A stretch of DNA of 64,000 nt from DSWT01 sp035420085 (GCA_035420085.1 DAOLUH010000024.1:13844-77843), one strand, 5' to 3'; positions 41,724 through 51,097 are shown, counted from the stretch's first letter. The notes: generated by a model not told the origin, from the letters alone. Made by a program: numbers and translations.

Positions 41724-44700
41724 ATGGCAACCCTGGTTCCATTTATTGACCGTGAAAATGAACTGGCCTTGATTGAGAAACTGATCGGCGCGTGGGGCAC
41801 GCGGCGGATTCTCTGCATCCAGGCCGGAGGTGGGATTGGCAAGACCCGGCTGCTGCAAGAAGTCCGCACGCGCTACACTTTATCGGATTATGCCTTCGCG
41901 CTGGACGGCGTCGAAAGGAAGGACATCACACTGGCCTGTGTGCATGAATTTATCGGCACCGAATGGGCAGAAGAATTCATCGGCGGGATTCGGGGCATGG
42001 CGAAAGACCTCGGCGTCCGGTTGATCGAAACGAACGCTAATTTTGATCTTGACAAAATGGTAGCCGACCTCGACACGGTCATCGAACAAAACCCTAACGC
42101 CATCGTCGTGCGGTTGGGATCAGATGAGCGATTGCGCCCCGGCATCGAACGCGCGATTCAGAAAGGCATCAAGGTGCTCACCTTCGACAACTATTTGCAG
42201 CAGATTCCTGGTCTGTCCGCCAGGATCACGCTCAGCGAATCAGAAGGCGCGCATCTGTCGCTGGATCGGCTGGTCGAAGATATCGGTTTCCAGGGGAAAG
42301 TCGCCGCGCTGATGGTCGCCGGCGTCGCCATGCAGGAAAGGCGCAAGGGCATCCTGGACACCGTCCTCTCGAAATACCCGGACGTGCAAGTTGTGACCGA
42401 GTACAGTGTGATGGGACCGGACATGGTGGAGGCGATCTATCATAAAACAACAGAATTGCTCCGCAACCACCCCGACCTCAAGGCGATATGGGTGACGTGG
42501 GATGAGTTCACGCGCGGCGTGATCCGCGCGCTGATGGATGCCGGGCGTTCGGATGTGCTGGTCTATAGCTTCGATCTTTGCCCGTCCGACGTGGAATTGA
42601 TGGCGCGCCAAGACAGCCCGTGGGTCGCCACCGTCGCCGTCAATCCGGTCGAGGTCGGGCGCATCATCGTGCGGCTGGCCATGCAAGTCGCGTATGGCTT
42701 CGACATCCGGCCGCATTACTCCATCCCCATGGAATTTATCACGCAAATCAGCCTGCGGAAGCTACTGGCTGAAAACGCTCCGATCTGGCGCGAGTCGTCT
42801 ATCGGCTGGACGCCGTGGCTCAAGGCGCTAAGTTCCACAGAGGGGCCGAAACAGCGGTTGTTGGTCACAGAAATTATTGACTTCGATGACCGGTCTTTTC
42901 ACATCCCCCAGAATCTCGGCTATAAAATTGCGCGAATGCTCGACGCCGATAAATTTGAGTCCTATCTGCGGGCCGGACAAGACCTGCGCAAGATGGAATT
43001 GGCGGGCGTCAGCGCGGGCCAGTTGGCGCAACAGAAAGGCGAGGTAGATGCGTCCTTTGTGGCGTGCTTCAACAATCTGGCCGACGAACAGCGGATTCTG
43101 CTGTTTATGGACACCGTCGAATCTCCGGCCAGCAGTGAGGTGTGGATTTACCTGACCGAAAAGTTGTGCCAGTTGCAGAATTTCGTGCTCCTGCTCTCTG
43201 GACGCAATGCGGCGGACATAGGCGTTTTTATGAAGGCCGAATTGGGCGACAATGTGCAAATCATTGACTTGCCACCCCTACAGGAAGAAGCGAGCGCGCT
43301 GTATTTACAGCGAAAACAGCAACTGATGAACATCGTCATCGAACCGGAGTTGGCCCAGAAAATTCTGCTGTTGGCCCAGGGACATCCCATCCTCATTGAC
43401 CTGGCCGTCGAGTGGCGCGCGCGCGAAATCCCGCTGGACTGGCTGGTCGAAAGTCGCGTTGAGGATTTGGCTGCGCTCACCGAGGAGGAAAGGCAAACGC
43501 GGCAGACAGCGTTCGAGGCGCAACTGGTCCGCCACATCGCCGAGACCCGCCAGCCCATTGATTCGCTGACGTTGATGATGTCGCGGGTGTATCCTCTCGA
43601 TGTAGAGATGTTGGCCGAACTGCTCAGGCTGCCCTGGGAAGAGGCTACGACACTCTTTGAAGCCGCCAAAAAGAACGTCTTCGTGAAATCACTCCCCGAT
43701 GGGCGCATCTCGCTACACGATGAAATCCGCCGGATGGTCAATCAGCATGTGTGGCCGCTGGTTGATCCAGACGCCGATCGGCGGCTGCGCGACAGCCGGC
43801 TGGCGAAAGCTTACCTGCACCATGAGATTGAGGCGCTGACACAACGCACTGCGCAGTTGGAAGCGGCCGAACAAACGGCCCGGCAAGCGTTGGATGCCCG
43901 GACAGAACTGGCGACTTTCGTTGAACGCGAAGCCCTGGAGCGCAATCTGTGGACCTTCAAGGAACAGTATCTCTACCACGCGATGTTCACCGACGTTCCG
44001 GAAGGGGTGAAGTTCTTCGTCGCCGCCTTTGACCAGGCGACACAGGCTTATCGTTTCTCCTTCCGCGAATCCCTGCTGCGGCAGATGACAGCTTACGTCG
44101 AGACGCTGGATGCAGAACAGCGTTATCAGGTGGAGATTCGACAATCCAAGCACTTGATGGACAACGGCCAACACACAGAAGCCCGCGACTTGCTCGAAAA
44201 AATGGCGGCGCGGCCTGAACTTCAGCCGCAACAACGTATTGAGACGTTGATCCAGCTCGCCAATGTGCAAATCCGGCTTGGAAAACTGCAAGATGGCATC
44301 CAACTTTTCAAGGATGCGGTGCGTATCAGTTATGAGAACGGCGAGAAAGCCTGGATCGCCAAGGCTGAGACCGGTCTGGGATGGGCCTATCGTCTGACCG
44401 CTGCATTTAGGAAAGCTGGCGAGCATTACGAAACCGCCCTGGACTTGGCGATGGAGCTAGGGCTAAAGAAGGAACAAGCTCTGCTCTATAACAACCTGGG
44501 ATTCGTCTATGCTTATTACGAACATATTCCAAATCACCGGGACAAAGCTGAATGGTTCTGCCACCAATCCCTGGCGATCGCCGAAGAACTTGATGACCGA
44601 CGCGGGCAAGGCCAATCCTATTCAACGCTCGGTTGCATCACCTATATGGAGGGGCGCTTTGACCGTGCTCTGACGTATTTCCAGAAAGCCATTGACATCT

Positions 44701-45386
44701 TTGAACCCGCCGATGACCGCGAGTGGTTGAGCACCGTCTACTCCTGGCGGGCGGCGGTGTACATGTCGATGGATAATTTCCTGCTGGCTGAGCGGGATTT
44801 GTTCCGCTCCCTGGAAATGGGCATCCAGAAGGATAGGCCCTTGAACCTCTCGCGGCTCGCCAACCTCTACATTCGCCAGCGCCGGCTCGATAAAGCGCAG
44901 GAAGCCATTGATGAGTGTCGCCGTCTGGCGCTAAGCCTGCCCGATGTGCTCTATCAGTTGGTTTCCTTGCGCTATATGGCGCGGCTGGCCTTCTACCGCG
45001 GCGAGTATGACCGGCTCGGAGAATTTGAACAACTGCTGGCGGACTACTTCGAGAAATGGGAAGCGCGTGACTTACGCGCGCTTGCGACACTCTATCTCTA
45101 TCTGGGTAGACTTGCGCTCGGGAAACATGACCTAGACTCAGCTATCGAACATCTCAAATCAGGACTAAAACTCACCGTGCAGTTTGGCCATTATGCAAAT
45201 GATACCGCACATGGGCACATTTTAGGACTAGAGGAGGCTATGGTCAACGAGTTAAAAATGACACCAGCGCAAATACGCACAGTTGGAGTTGCCTTGCTGG
45301 ACTTCTGGAAAGCGCAAGGACTCAGCACACTTCATCCTGATGTGCGAATATTACTTTCTCGATGGGCCAAATGGGAAGGGGCTTAA
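41724..45386 (+). CDS. STAND NTPase with nested RbsB-like sugar-binding domain and TPR tail
   Basis: 1220 residues, ATG with AAAGGAGA upstream. It opens as STAND (FIDRENELALIEKL, P-loop AGGGIGKT 34-41). From about 68 to 345 the sequence is that of a periplasmic-type sugar-binding protein (FIGGIRGMAKDLGVRL, IVVRLGSDERLRPG, WVTWDEFTRGVIRALMDAG, VAVNPVEVGRIIVRLAM) but with no signal peptide. NTPase sequence then resumes (LLVTEIIDFDDRSFHIPQNL, Walker B RILLFMDTVE near 437, RHVxxx-like helical part), and TPRs fill about 840-1220. The likely logic is ligand binding gating ATP-driven assembly (inference). Confidence 0.75.
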   Translation: MATLVPFIDRENELALIEKLIGAWGTRRILCIQAGGGIGKTRLLQEVRTRYTLSDYAFALDGVERKDITLACVHEFIGTEWAEEFIGGIRGMAKDLGVRLIETNANFDLDKMVADLDTVIEQNPNAIVVRLGSDERLRPGIERAIQKGIKVLTFDNYLQQIPGLSARITLSESEGAHLSLDRLVEDIGFQGKVAALMVAGVAMQERRKGILDTVLSKYPDVQVVTEYSVMGPDMVEAIYHKTTELLRNHPDLKAIWVTWDEFTRGVIRALMDAGRSDVLVYSFDLCPSDVELMARQDSPWVATVAVNPVEVGRIIVRLAMQVAYGFDIRPHYSIPMEFITQISLRKLLAENAPIWRESSIGWTPWLKALSSTEGPKQRLLVTEIIDFDDRSFHIPQNLGYKIARMLDADKFESYLRAGQDLRKMELAGVSAGQLAQQKGEVDASFVACFNNLADEQRILLFMDTVESPASSEVWIYLTEKLCQLQNFVLLLSGRNAADIGVFMKAELGDNVQIIDLPPLQEEASALYLQRKQQLMNIVIEPELAQKILLLAQGHPILIDLAVEWRAREIPLDWLVESRVEDLAALTEEERQTRQTAFEAQLVRHIAETRQPIDSLTLMMSRVYPLDVEMLAELLRLPWEEATTLFEAAKKNVFVKSLPDGRISLHDEIRRMVNQHVWPLVDPDADRRLRDSRLAKAYLHHEIEALTQRTAQLEAAEQTARQALDARTELATFVEREALERNLWTFKEQYLYHAMFTDVPEGVKFFVAAFDQATQAYRFSFRESLLRQMTAYVETLDAEQRYQVEIRQSKHLMDNGQHTEARDLLEKMAARPELQPQQRIETLIQLANVQIRLGKLQDGIQLFKDAVRISYENGEKAWIAKAETGLGWAYRLTAAFRKAGEHYETALDLAMELGLKKEQALLYNNLGFVYAYYEHIPNHRDKAEWFCHQSLAIAEELDDRRGQGQSYSTLGCITYMEGRFDRALTYFQKAIDIFEPADDREWLSTVYSWRAAVYMSMDNFLLAERDLFRSLEMGIQKDRPLNLSRLANLYIRQRRLDKAQEAIDECRRLALSLPDVLYQLVSLRYMARLAFYRGEYDRLGEFEQLLADYFEKWEARDLRALATLYLYLGRLALGKHDLDSAIEHLKSGLKLTVQFGHYANDTAHGHILGLEEAMVNELKMTPAQIRTVGVALLDFWKAQGLSTLHPDVRILLSRWAKWEGA

Positions 45387-45388
45387 CT

Positions 45389-46882
45389 ATGCAGCGCAAT
45401 TATCGCACTCGAACTCGTCAAAACAAACCGCAGCTCATTTTTTGCCACACTCTGAGCACGGTAAGCGCGCACACCGGTCAGTGTGATTGTGCCTGCGCAG
45501 CAACTGTGCCGGCGGCGGATCACGTCGCTGCGCCGCTGGAGAATATGGTTTACCAAACTGCTGCCGGCATCACATTTCCCGTGACCGCAGACTATTCGGC
45601 GCGCCTCGGACAGACACATCCGGCAGTCGTGATAAACGATCCGACCCTGAGGATGCTGGCGCACTTTCAGCAGCCGCGTTCCCTTGAAGACGTTCCTACG
45701 GGATGGCGCGACGCCTGGGGCGAGTCGCACGTCAACACGACCCTCACCCAGATGCGCGCGCTTGGCCTGCTGACGCCCGCAAGTTACACCCTTCCCACTC
45801 TCGCTGAAACCCCCACCCTCCTCTCCGCCTGGCTCCACCTCACCGACCGCTGCAACCTCCGCTGCGACTACTGCTACCTTCCGCACGCCCGCGCCGATAT
45901 GTCGCCTGCCACAGGCCACGCCGCCATGGACGCGACCTTCCGCTCCGCGCTCGCGCACGGCTACCGCGCCGTCAAGCTCAAGTACGCCGGCGGCGAGCCG
46001 CTGCTGCGGTTCCCCTTCATTGTGGAACTGCACCGCTACGCGCACTCGCTGGCGCAGCAGCACGGTCTGACAGTGGACGGCGTCATCCTCAGCAACGGCA
46101 CGCTGCTAACGGCGGACATGGTGGAGACCATGCAAGCGGAAGGGCTGCGCCTGATGATCTCGTTGGACGGCCTGGGGACATACCACGACAGCCAGCGCCA
46201 CTTCCCCGATGGACGCGGCTCGTTCGATGCTGTGGCGCGCGCAGTGGAGTTGGCGCTCGTAGGCGGCCTCGTCCCCGACATTTCGATCACCGTCAGCGGA
46301 CGCAATGCCGAGGGCTTGCCGGACGTCGTCGCGTGGGTGTTGGAACGCGATTTGCCGTTCAGCCTCAACTTCTACCGGGAGCATGGTAGCTCGGATTGGC
46401 AATCCGACCTACGGTTAGACGAGGTGCGCATCAGCGAAGGGATGTTAGCGGCGTACAAAATCGTCGAAGCCAACCTGCCGCGCCGCAGCCTGCTGGCATC
46501 GCTGGCGGACCGCGCCAATCTTGCCGCGCCGCATCAGCGCGTGTGCAGCGTGGGGCAGAGCTACCTCGTCTTCGATACCGAAGGCCGCGTCGCGCCGTGC
46601 CAAATGGCGATAGGCCAAACCGTCGCTGACTGCCACGATCCTGACCCGCTGACCGCCATCCGCGAGAGCGCAACCGGCCTGCACAATCCGACCGTGGATG
46701 AAAAAAAGGGCTGCCGCGCCTGCGAATGGCGTTACTGGTGCGCGGGCGGCTGTCCGCTGCAAGCCTACCGCGCCGCCGGGCGCTACGATGCCAAATCGCC
46801 TAACTGTAACATCTACAAGGCGCTTTATCCCGAAGTCGTTCGGCTGGAAGGGCTGCGGTTGCTCAAATATGCTGAAGCGTGA
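45389..46882 (+). CDS. Radical SAM/SPASM protein with Cys-rich and PqqD-like N-terminus
   Basis: 497 residues, ATG 45389 two nt after the STAND stop, with GAAGGGGC upstream. The radical SAM cluster CNLRCDYC (Cys155, 159, 162) is followed by YAGGEPLLRFP and ISLDGLG. The SPASM region has C-x-VGQSYLVFDTEGRVAPC and CRACEWRYWCAGGC, so two auxiliary Fe-S clusters are likely. Residues about 55-130 (AVVINDPTLRMLAHFQQPRS ... MRALGLLTP) look like a PqqD/RRE-type winged helix. Residues 28-38 hold a CDCAC cluster. This layout fits peptide-modifying (RiPP) maturases. No separate precursor gene is seen. Confidence 0.8.
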   Translation: MQRNYRTRTRQNKPQLIFCHTLSTVSAHTGQCDCACAATVPAADHVAAPLENMVYQTAAGITFPVTADYSARLGQTHPAVVINDPTLRMLAHFQQPRSLEDVPTGWRDAWGESHVNTTLTQMRALGLLTPASYTLPTLAETPTLLSAWLHLTDRCNLRCDYCYLPHARADMSPATGHAAMDATFRSALAHGYRAVKLKYAGGEPLLRFPFIVELHRYAHSLAQQHGLTVDGVILSNGTLLTADMVETMQAEGLRLMISLDGLGTYHDSQRHFPDGRGSFDAVARAVELALVGGLVPDISITVSGRNAEGLPDVVAWVLERDLPFSLNFYREHGSSDWQSDLRLDEVRISEGMLAAYKIVEANLPRRSLLASLADRANLAAPHQRVCSVGQSYLVFDTEGRVAPCQMAIGQTVADCHDPDPLTAIRESATGLHNPTVDEKKGCRACEWRYWCAGGCPLQAYRAAGRYDAKSPNCNIYKALYPEVVRLEGLRLLKYAEA

Positions 46883-46896
46883 CACTTGATGATAAC

Positions 46897-46929
46897 CAAG
46901 CGCCCGCCGACTCGACCGGCGGGCGCTTG
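46897..46929. terminator. Bidirectional hairpin between convergent genes
   Basis: CAAGCGCCCGCCG and CGGCGGGCGCTTG form a perfect 13-bp stem with a 7-nt loop, between the radical SAM gene and the FNR-type gene. No long T-tract. Confidence 0.7.
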
Positions 46930-46951
46930 TCATTGCCATCCAATCAGAACA

Positions 46952-48295
46952 CTACGTCAACCCCATCGCCGCCAACATCTCCGCATTGCTCTTGAACTTG
47001 AAAAACTCCACGCCCAACTCGGCGGCCTTCTGCTGCTCGATGGCTTCCAGCCGGCGCCAGTCCTCTTTGCGCACGAGTTGTTTGTTGAGCTTTGCCAGCC
47101 GCGCGGCGAGCTTCTCCTCTGCGCCCGCATCGTAGCCAGGCGCATCGCCGATGTAACGCATCACGGCCTCCGCGCAGTTGTAGGCGTCCTTGCGCGCCAA
47201 CCCCACCTGGCCCTTGCTGGCTTTGCGCGCCCATCCAGCGACAAAAACACCCTCAATCGGCGCATTGGCCTCCGGGTCGTAGACCTCGTAGCTATCGCCA
47301 TCCACCGGATAGCGCGGATGCTCGTTCTTCACGAACTCGTTCCACTGCACCGGCAGGCCAAAGCGATTGCTCACCCGGTCGCCGATGCAGAAGATGACGG
47401 TGTCCACGTCCAGCACGTGCTGCGTGTCGAGGCGGCGCGCGCGCGTCTCACCGTTTTCTTGCAAGACGAGTTCCGTGTCATCGACCTCTAGGCCGGCGAC
47501 GCCGCCTGCAGCGTTGCCCAGGATGCGTCGGGGTGACGAGAGGAAGCGGAAGCGAATGCGCGTCGCCGAAACCGGCTCTAGCGCCTTGCGCGACAGCGCC
47601 GACAGGATGAAGTTCTTGGCCTCATCCGGGTCTTGCCCCACCGCGCGCACCCGGTCGGCCACGCGCGCGATTTCCGCATCCAGCGCTTCCAGGTCGAAGT
47701 TGCGCGCGATATATTCCATCTCCTGCCGGGTGAACTTGACCTCCGCCGGGCCGCGCCGCGCCACGCCGATGATCTCGTCCACTTTTACGTCGCGGGTGAG
47801 CCAGTGGGCGATGTCGGCCATCACGTTGCCCACGCCGACCACCGCCACGCGCTTGCCGATGGCGAATTCCTGCTCGCTGTACGGTGGCAGGCCGTTGTAG
47901 TGGTACATCAACGGCTTGGAGTGGTAGACACCCTTGAGATCCTCGCCGGGCAGGCCGAGCCACTTGGTCCCCTGCGCGCCCACCGCGACGACAATGGCGG
48001 CGAATCCCATCTGCCGTAGCTCCGCCAGCGTCACGTCGCCGTCTTCGGCCACGCGGACGTTGCCGTAGTAGGTGATGTCCGGTGAAGCCAGAATCTTGCG
48101 GAACTGCTTGCGCAGCCCTTCCTTGATGCTGTACTTGTCGTAGTAGATGCCGTACTCGGCGAGGCCGCCGGGTTTGATGTCGCGGTTGAGCAGCACGACG
48201 CGCGCGCCCTGTTCGACCAGACTGTTGGCTCCAAACAGGCCGGCCGGTCCCGCGCCAATGATCGCCACAACGGGTTTTGCGTGTTCTTCGGTCAT
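46952..48295 (-). CDS. Adrenodoxin-reductase-type ferredoxin-NADP reductase
   Basis: 447 residues, ATG 48295 with GAGGAGG upstream. Two dinucleotide-binding domains: FAD site VVAIIGAGPAGLFGANSL at the N-terminus and NADP site VAVVGVGNVMADIAHWL near 150. GVFVAGWARKASKGQVGLAR near 370 is the FAD-closing motif of FprA/adrenodoxin reductases. The C-terminal about 60 residues (EEKLAARLAKLNKQLVRKED) add a charged helical extension. Transfers electrons between NAD(P)H and ferredoxin. Closest alternatives are GltD-like oxidoreductases, but the Cys-rich N-domain of GltD is absent. Confidence 0.8.
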   Translation of the reverse strand: MTEEHAKPVVAIIGAGPAGLFGANSLVEQGARVVLLNRDIKPGGLAEYGIYYDKYSIKEGLRKQFRKILASPDITYYGNVRVAEDGDVTLAELRQMGFAAIVVAVGAQGTKWLGLPGEDLKGVYHSKPLMYHYNGLPPYSEQEFAIGKRVAVVGVGNVMADIAHWLTRDVKVDEIIGVARRGPAEVKFTRQEMEYIARNFDLEALDAEIARVADRVRAVGQDPDEAKNFILSALSRKALEPVSATRIRFRFLSSPRRILGNAAGGVAGLEVDDTELVLQENGETRARRLDTQHVLDVDTVIFCIGDRVSNRFGLPVQWNEFVKNEHPRYPVDGDSYEVYDPEANAPIEGVFVAGWARKASKGQVGLARKDAYNCAEAVMRYIGDAPGYDAGAEEKLAARLAKLNKQLVRKEDWRRLEAIEQQKAAELGVEFFKFKSNAEMLAAMGLT

Positions 48296-48338
48296 GATGT
48301 CCCTCCTCGGCTGGGATAGGAGTGAATATGACAGGACA

Positions 48339-48396
48339 TTATAACACACGTCGCCGGAAGCGCCTCTACGTTCAGACAGCTTCCGGCGACGTGTGT
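48339..48396 (-). promoter_or_regulatory. Promoter with overlapping 18-bp inverted repeat, FNR-type gene
   Basis: TATAAT on the minus strand (48344-48339) abuts a perfect 18-bp inverted repeat, ACACACGTCGCCGGAAGC (48344-48361) and its complement (48379-48396). The repeat would cover the -35 region and looks like an operator or a transcription-blocking hairpin. Confidence 0.5.
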
Positions 48397-48527
48397 ATGG
48401 CTAGACTTGCCGATTCCGCGATTTATTTGAGCGCCCGCTTCACGCCAGGGGATGACCACCATGAACGGCGGTCAATTGTAGTTGGTGGACATTGACCTGA
48501 CAAATAGAAAATCTTTACTTAATTTCT

Positions 48528-48962
48528 CTATCCTCTTGCTACCTGCAACCGACACCACGCGTAAAGCGCATCGTAGACTTCAAACTGGTGCTCCAGATTC
48601 TCAAAGTCATTGGGGAAGCGCAGGCTGAACCCCACGGCAATGGCTTCCAACCCCGGCGCTATAACGTCAGTCTGCCGATCTTCAGACACGTCAGCGGCAT
48701 GGACAATCTTTGCCAGCCGCAGCAAGGCGGCATCGGTTAAACCATAGGTTTGCATAATGGTCTCAAACGAACATTTGCCATCCTTGTGTCCCAGCGTCAC
48801 CCCTGGCGCATCAAAGGGAATACCGCCGGTTTCCTCGACCACTTTTTCCACCTGACTGGCAGGCACAAAGAGAAATTCCGCCGCAGAATCCACAAAACGG
48901 CTGATCAACCACGGGCATGCCACCCGATCTACATGCACGTGAGAACGAGTAATCCACAACAT
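48528..48962 (-). CDS. ChrB C-terminal-domain-like protein
   Basis: 144 residues. VHVDRVACPWLISRFVDSAA with EFLFVPASQVEKV opens the domain found at the C-terminus of ChrB chromate-resistance proteins; HKDGKCSFETIMQTYGL and IVHAADVSEDRQ follow as in that family. The ChrB N-terminal regulatory part is absent, so a chromate role is not implied. Last gene of the fhs-folD-MFS run, 15 nt after the MFS gene, which suggests a metal or oxyanion link with that transporter (inference). Confidence 0.75.
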   Translation of the reverse strand: MLWITRSHVHVDRVACPWLISRFVDSAAEFLFVPASQVEKVVEETGGIPFDAPGVTLGHKDGKCSFETIMQTYGLTDAALLRLAKIVHAADVSEDRQTDVIAPGLEAIAVGFSLRFPNDFENLEHQFEVYDALYAWCRLQVARG

Positions 48963-48977
48963 AAGCTCCCTCCTGCA

Positions 48978-50207
48978 TTAGGATTGGCGGATGATGGACT
49001 TCAAATCCCGTCCGAATACTGCGAAATAGAGTGTTCCCAACACGCCAAAGCCAAAAGCGGTGAGGAAATTGACTGCCGGAGCGATGTCCCACAACAGCGC
49101 GCCGCCGAAAGCCGCCAGTGAAACGATCACGTCACGCACGAGATAGTAGTAGCCGAACATCCCAGCTTTTTTGTCTTCTGGAGCCAAATCCATAATCAGC
49201 GCTTTGCGTGTTGGCTCGCCGAATTCTTTCATACCTCGCAGGATAAAAGCCACGATCAGCAGTGGGAATGAGCGGGCAAAGAAAAGGACCAGCGGGAACA
49301 ATGTAAAATTGATGAAGGTGATCACTACAAACGGTTTTTTGGTGTTCTTGTCGGCCAAATAGGCTATCGGGATGTAGATAAGCATCGCCGTGATCATTTC
49401 GATCGTGGTCAGCAAACCAAATTGCGGCGCGCTAATCCCCACATATTTCATCGCCCAGACAACGGCGAAAGCGTAGGGAATTTGCTCGCAGAAGCGGATG
49501 AGGATGTCGGAAATGAGCAGATTACGCAGGTCTGGCGACATAAATCGGGCCATCCGCAACGGGCTGCTCTCGGCCTTGCCCGTGCCCTGCACGTCCTCGA
49601 TCAACCTTTGTTGTAACACCAGGGCCACAAATCCCAAGAACAAGGCGACGCAGAAAGCCAATCGTACGCCGTTACGCTCCCCATAAACCGCGATGAGAAA
49701 ACCGCCAACGACCGGTCCCAAGGCCATCGGGATGCGGCGTACCAGCGAGTGCATCGAGACGCCCATCGTGCGCTTGTCCTGCGGCATCGCTTTGGACACC
49801 ATACTCATCGTCGCCGGCAAAGAGATAGCCGTCCACGAGAGGAAGAAGACCGAGCCGATAATGACCGCATACCAAACCGGGAACAAAATCACGATTACAT
49901 AGCCAAACATGGCGATCAGGTTGAACAGCAACAAAGCGCGTTTGTAACCAAGTTTGTCGCTGAGATAGCCGCCAGGGAACGAATACAGCGCGCTGAGCAG
50001 GTTATCCATCCCGTTGAGCAGCCCCACAGAGAGGGTGCCGCCGCCCAACGCCAACAAATAGATGGGCAAGAAGCGTTCAGCCATCTTCTCACCCATCCCC
50101 ACCAGAATGACCATCGCAAGCAACGCCGCGATATTTTTGCGCAGGCCGAAAAAGTTCACGAAGCGTTGGACCAGGCGTGTTGAGTTCGAGGAGGATTTGG
50201 TATTCAT
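48978..50207 (-). CDS. MFS transporter
   Basis: 409 residues. About 12 membrane helices are visible. The MFS motif A-like loop GGYLSDKLGYKRALL lies between helices 2 and 3, and MAERFLPIYLLALGGG is in the first helix. The start codon shares one base with the folD stop (TAATG), so translation is coupled to folD. The substrate is unknown; the next gene is ChrB-like. Confidence 0.82.
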   Translation of the reverse strand: MNTKSSSNSTRLVQRFVNFFGLRKNIAALLAMVILVGMGEKMAERFLPIYLLALGGGTLSVGLLNGMDNLLSALYSFPGGYLSDKLGYKRALLLFNLIAMFGYVIVILFPVWYAVIIGSVFFLSWTAISLPATMSMVSKAMPQDKRTMGVSMHSLVRRIPMALGPVVGGFLIAVYGERNGVRLAFCVALFLGFVALVLQQRLIEDVQGTGKAESSPLRMARFMSPDLRNLLISDILIRFCEQIPYAFAVVWAMKYVGISAPQFGLLTTIEMITAMLIYIPIAYLADKNTKKPFVVITFINFTLFPLVLFFARSFPLLIVAFILRGMKEFGEPTRKALIMDLAPEDKKAGMFGYYYLVRDVIVSLAAFGGALLWDIAPAVNFLTAFGFGVLGTLYFAVFGRDLKSIIRQS

Positions 50208-51097
50208 TATAAATCACCAGCCTGTTTGGCCGCTCGGCGCGCGCTGGTCACCGTGTTCTTCAACAACATCGCAATCGTCATCGGGCCGACGCCGCCGGGG
50301 ACGGGGGTAAGCCAGCCGGCGACCTCTTTGACCGACTCGAAGTCCACGTCACCGACGAGCTTGTAGCCGCGCTTGGCACTCGGATCGTCCACGCGGTTGA
50401 TGCCCACGTCGATGACGACCGCGCCGGGCTTCACCCAGTCGGCCTTCACCATTTCCGCGCGGCCCACCGCCGCCACGAGAATGTCGGCGCGGCGGGTGAT
50501 CGCGGGCAAGTCGCGGCTGCGCGAGTGGCAGATGGTGACAGTGGCATCGCGCTTGAGCAGCAGCATCGACACCGGCAGGCCAACGATGTTGCTGCGCCCC
50601 AGCACCACCGCCTCTTTGCCCGCGATGGGCAGTCCCAGCCGGTCGAGCAATTCGATCACGCCCGCTGGCGTGCAGGGTGCGAACAGCGCCTCGCGGCCCT
50701 TCATCGCCAGCCGCCCGATGTTGATGGGGTGGAAGCCGTCCACGTCCTTCTCCAGGCTGACGGTGCTCAGGATGGCTTCTTCATTCAGGTGGTCAGGCAG
50801 AGGCAGTTGCACGAGGATGCCATTAATGGCGGGATCGGCGTTGAGTTTCCGTACGAGGCTCTCGACCTCTTCTTGCGTAGCATCGGCGGAAAGGTCGTGC
50901 CCTTCCGAATAGATGCCCACTTCCCCACAGCGCTTCTGCTTCATCCGCACGTAGGTCTGCGAGGCCGTATTGTCGCCCACGAGCACCGTCGCCAGGCCCG
51001 GCGTCACGCCCCGTTCCTTCAGCGCCGCCACCTCCTGGGTCAATTCATCGTGAATCGCTTTCGCAATCGCGTTACCGTCAATCAGTTGTGCTGTCAT
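50207..51097 (-). CDS. folD: Bifunctional methylene-THF dehydrogenase / methenyl-THF cyclohydrolase
   Basis: 296 residues. Interconverts 5,10-methylene-, methenyl- and 10-formyl-THF. Motifs: TYVRMKQKRCGEVGI with the catalytic Lys, GILVQLPLPDHLNE, KDVDGFHPINIGRL, APCTPAGVIELL and the NADP-binding GRSNIVGLPVSMLLL. The C-terminal TPVPGGVGPMTIAMLL is complete. It lies downstream of fhs, giving the two consecutive folate C1 enzymes, and is coupled to the MFS gene. Confidence 0.97.
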   Translation of the reverse strand: MTAQLIDGNAIAKAIHDELTQEVAALKERGVTPGLATVLVGDNTASQTYVRMKQKRCGEVGIYSEGHDLSADATQEEVESLVRKLNADPAINGILVQLPLPDHLNEEAILSTVSLEKDVDGFHPINIGRLAMKGREALFAPCTPAGVIELLDRLGLPIAGKEAVVLGRSNIVGLPVSMLLLKRDATVTICHSRSRDLPAITRRADILVAAVGRAEMVKADWVKPGAVVIDVGINRVDDPSAKRGYKLVGDVDFESVKEVAGWLTPVPGGVGPMTIAMLLKNTVTSARRAAKQAGDL

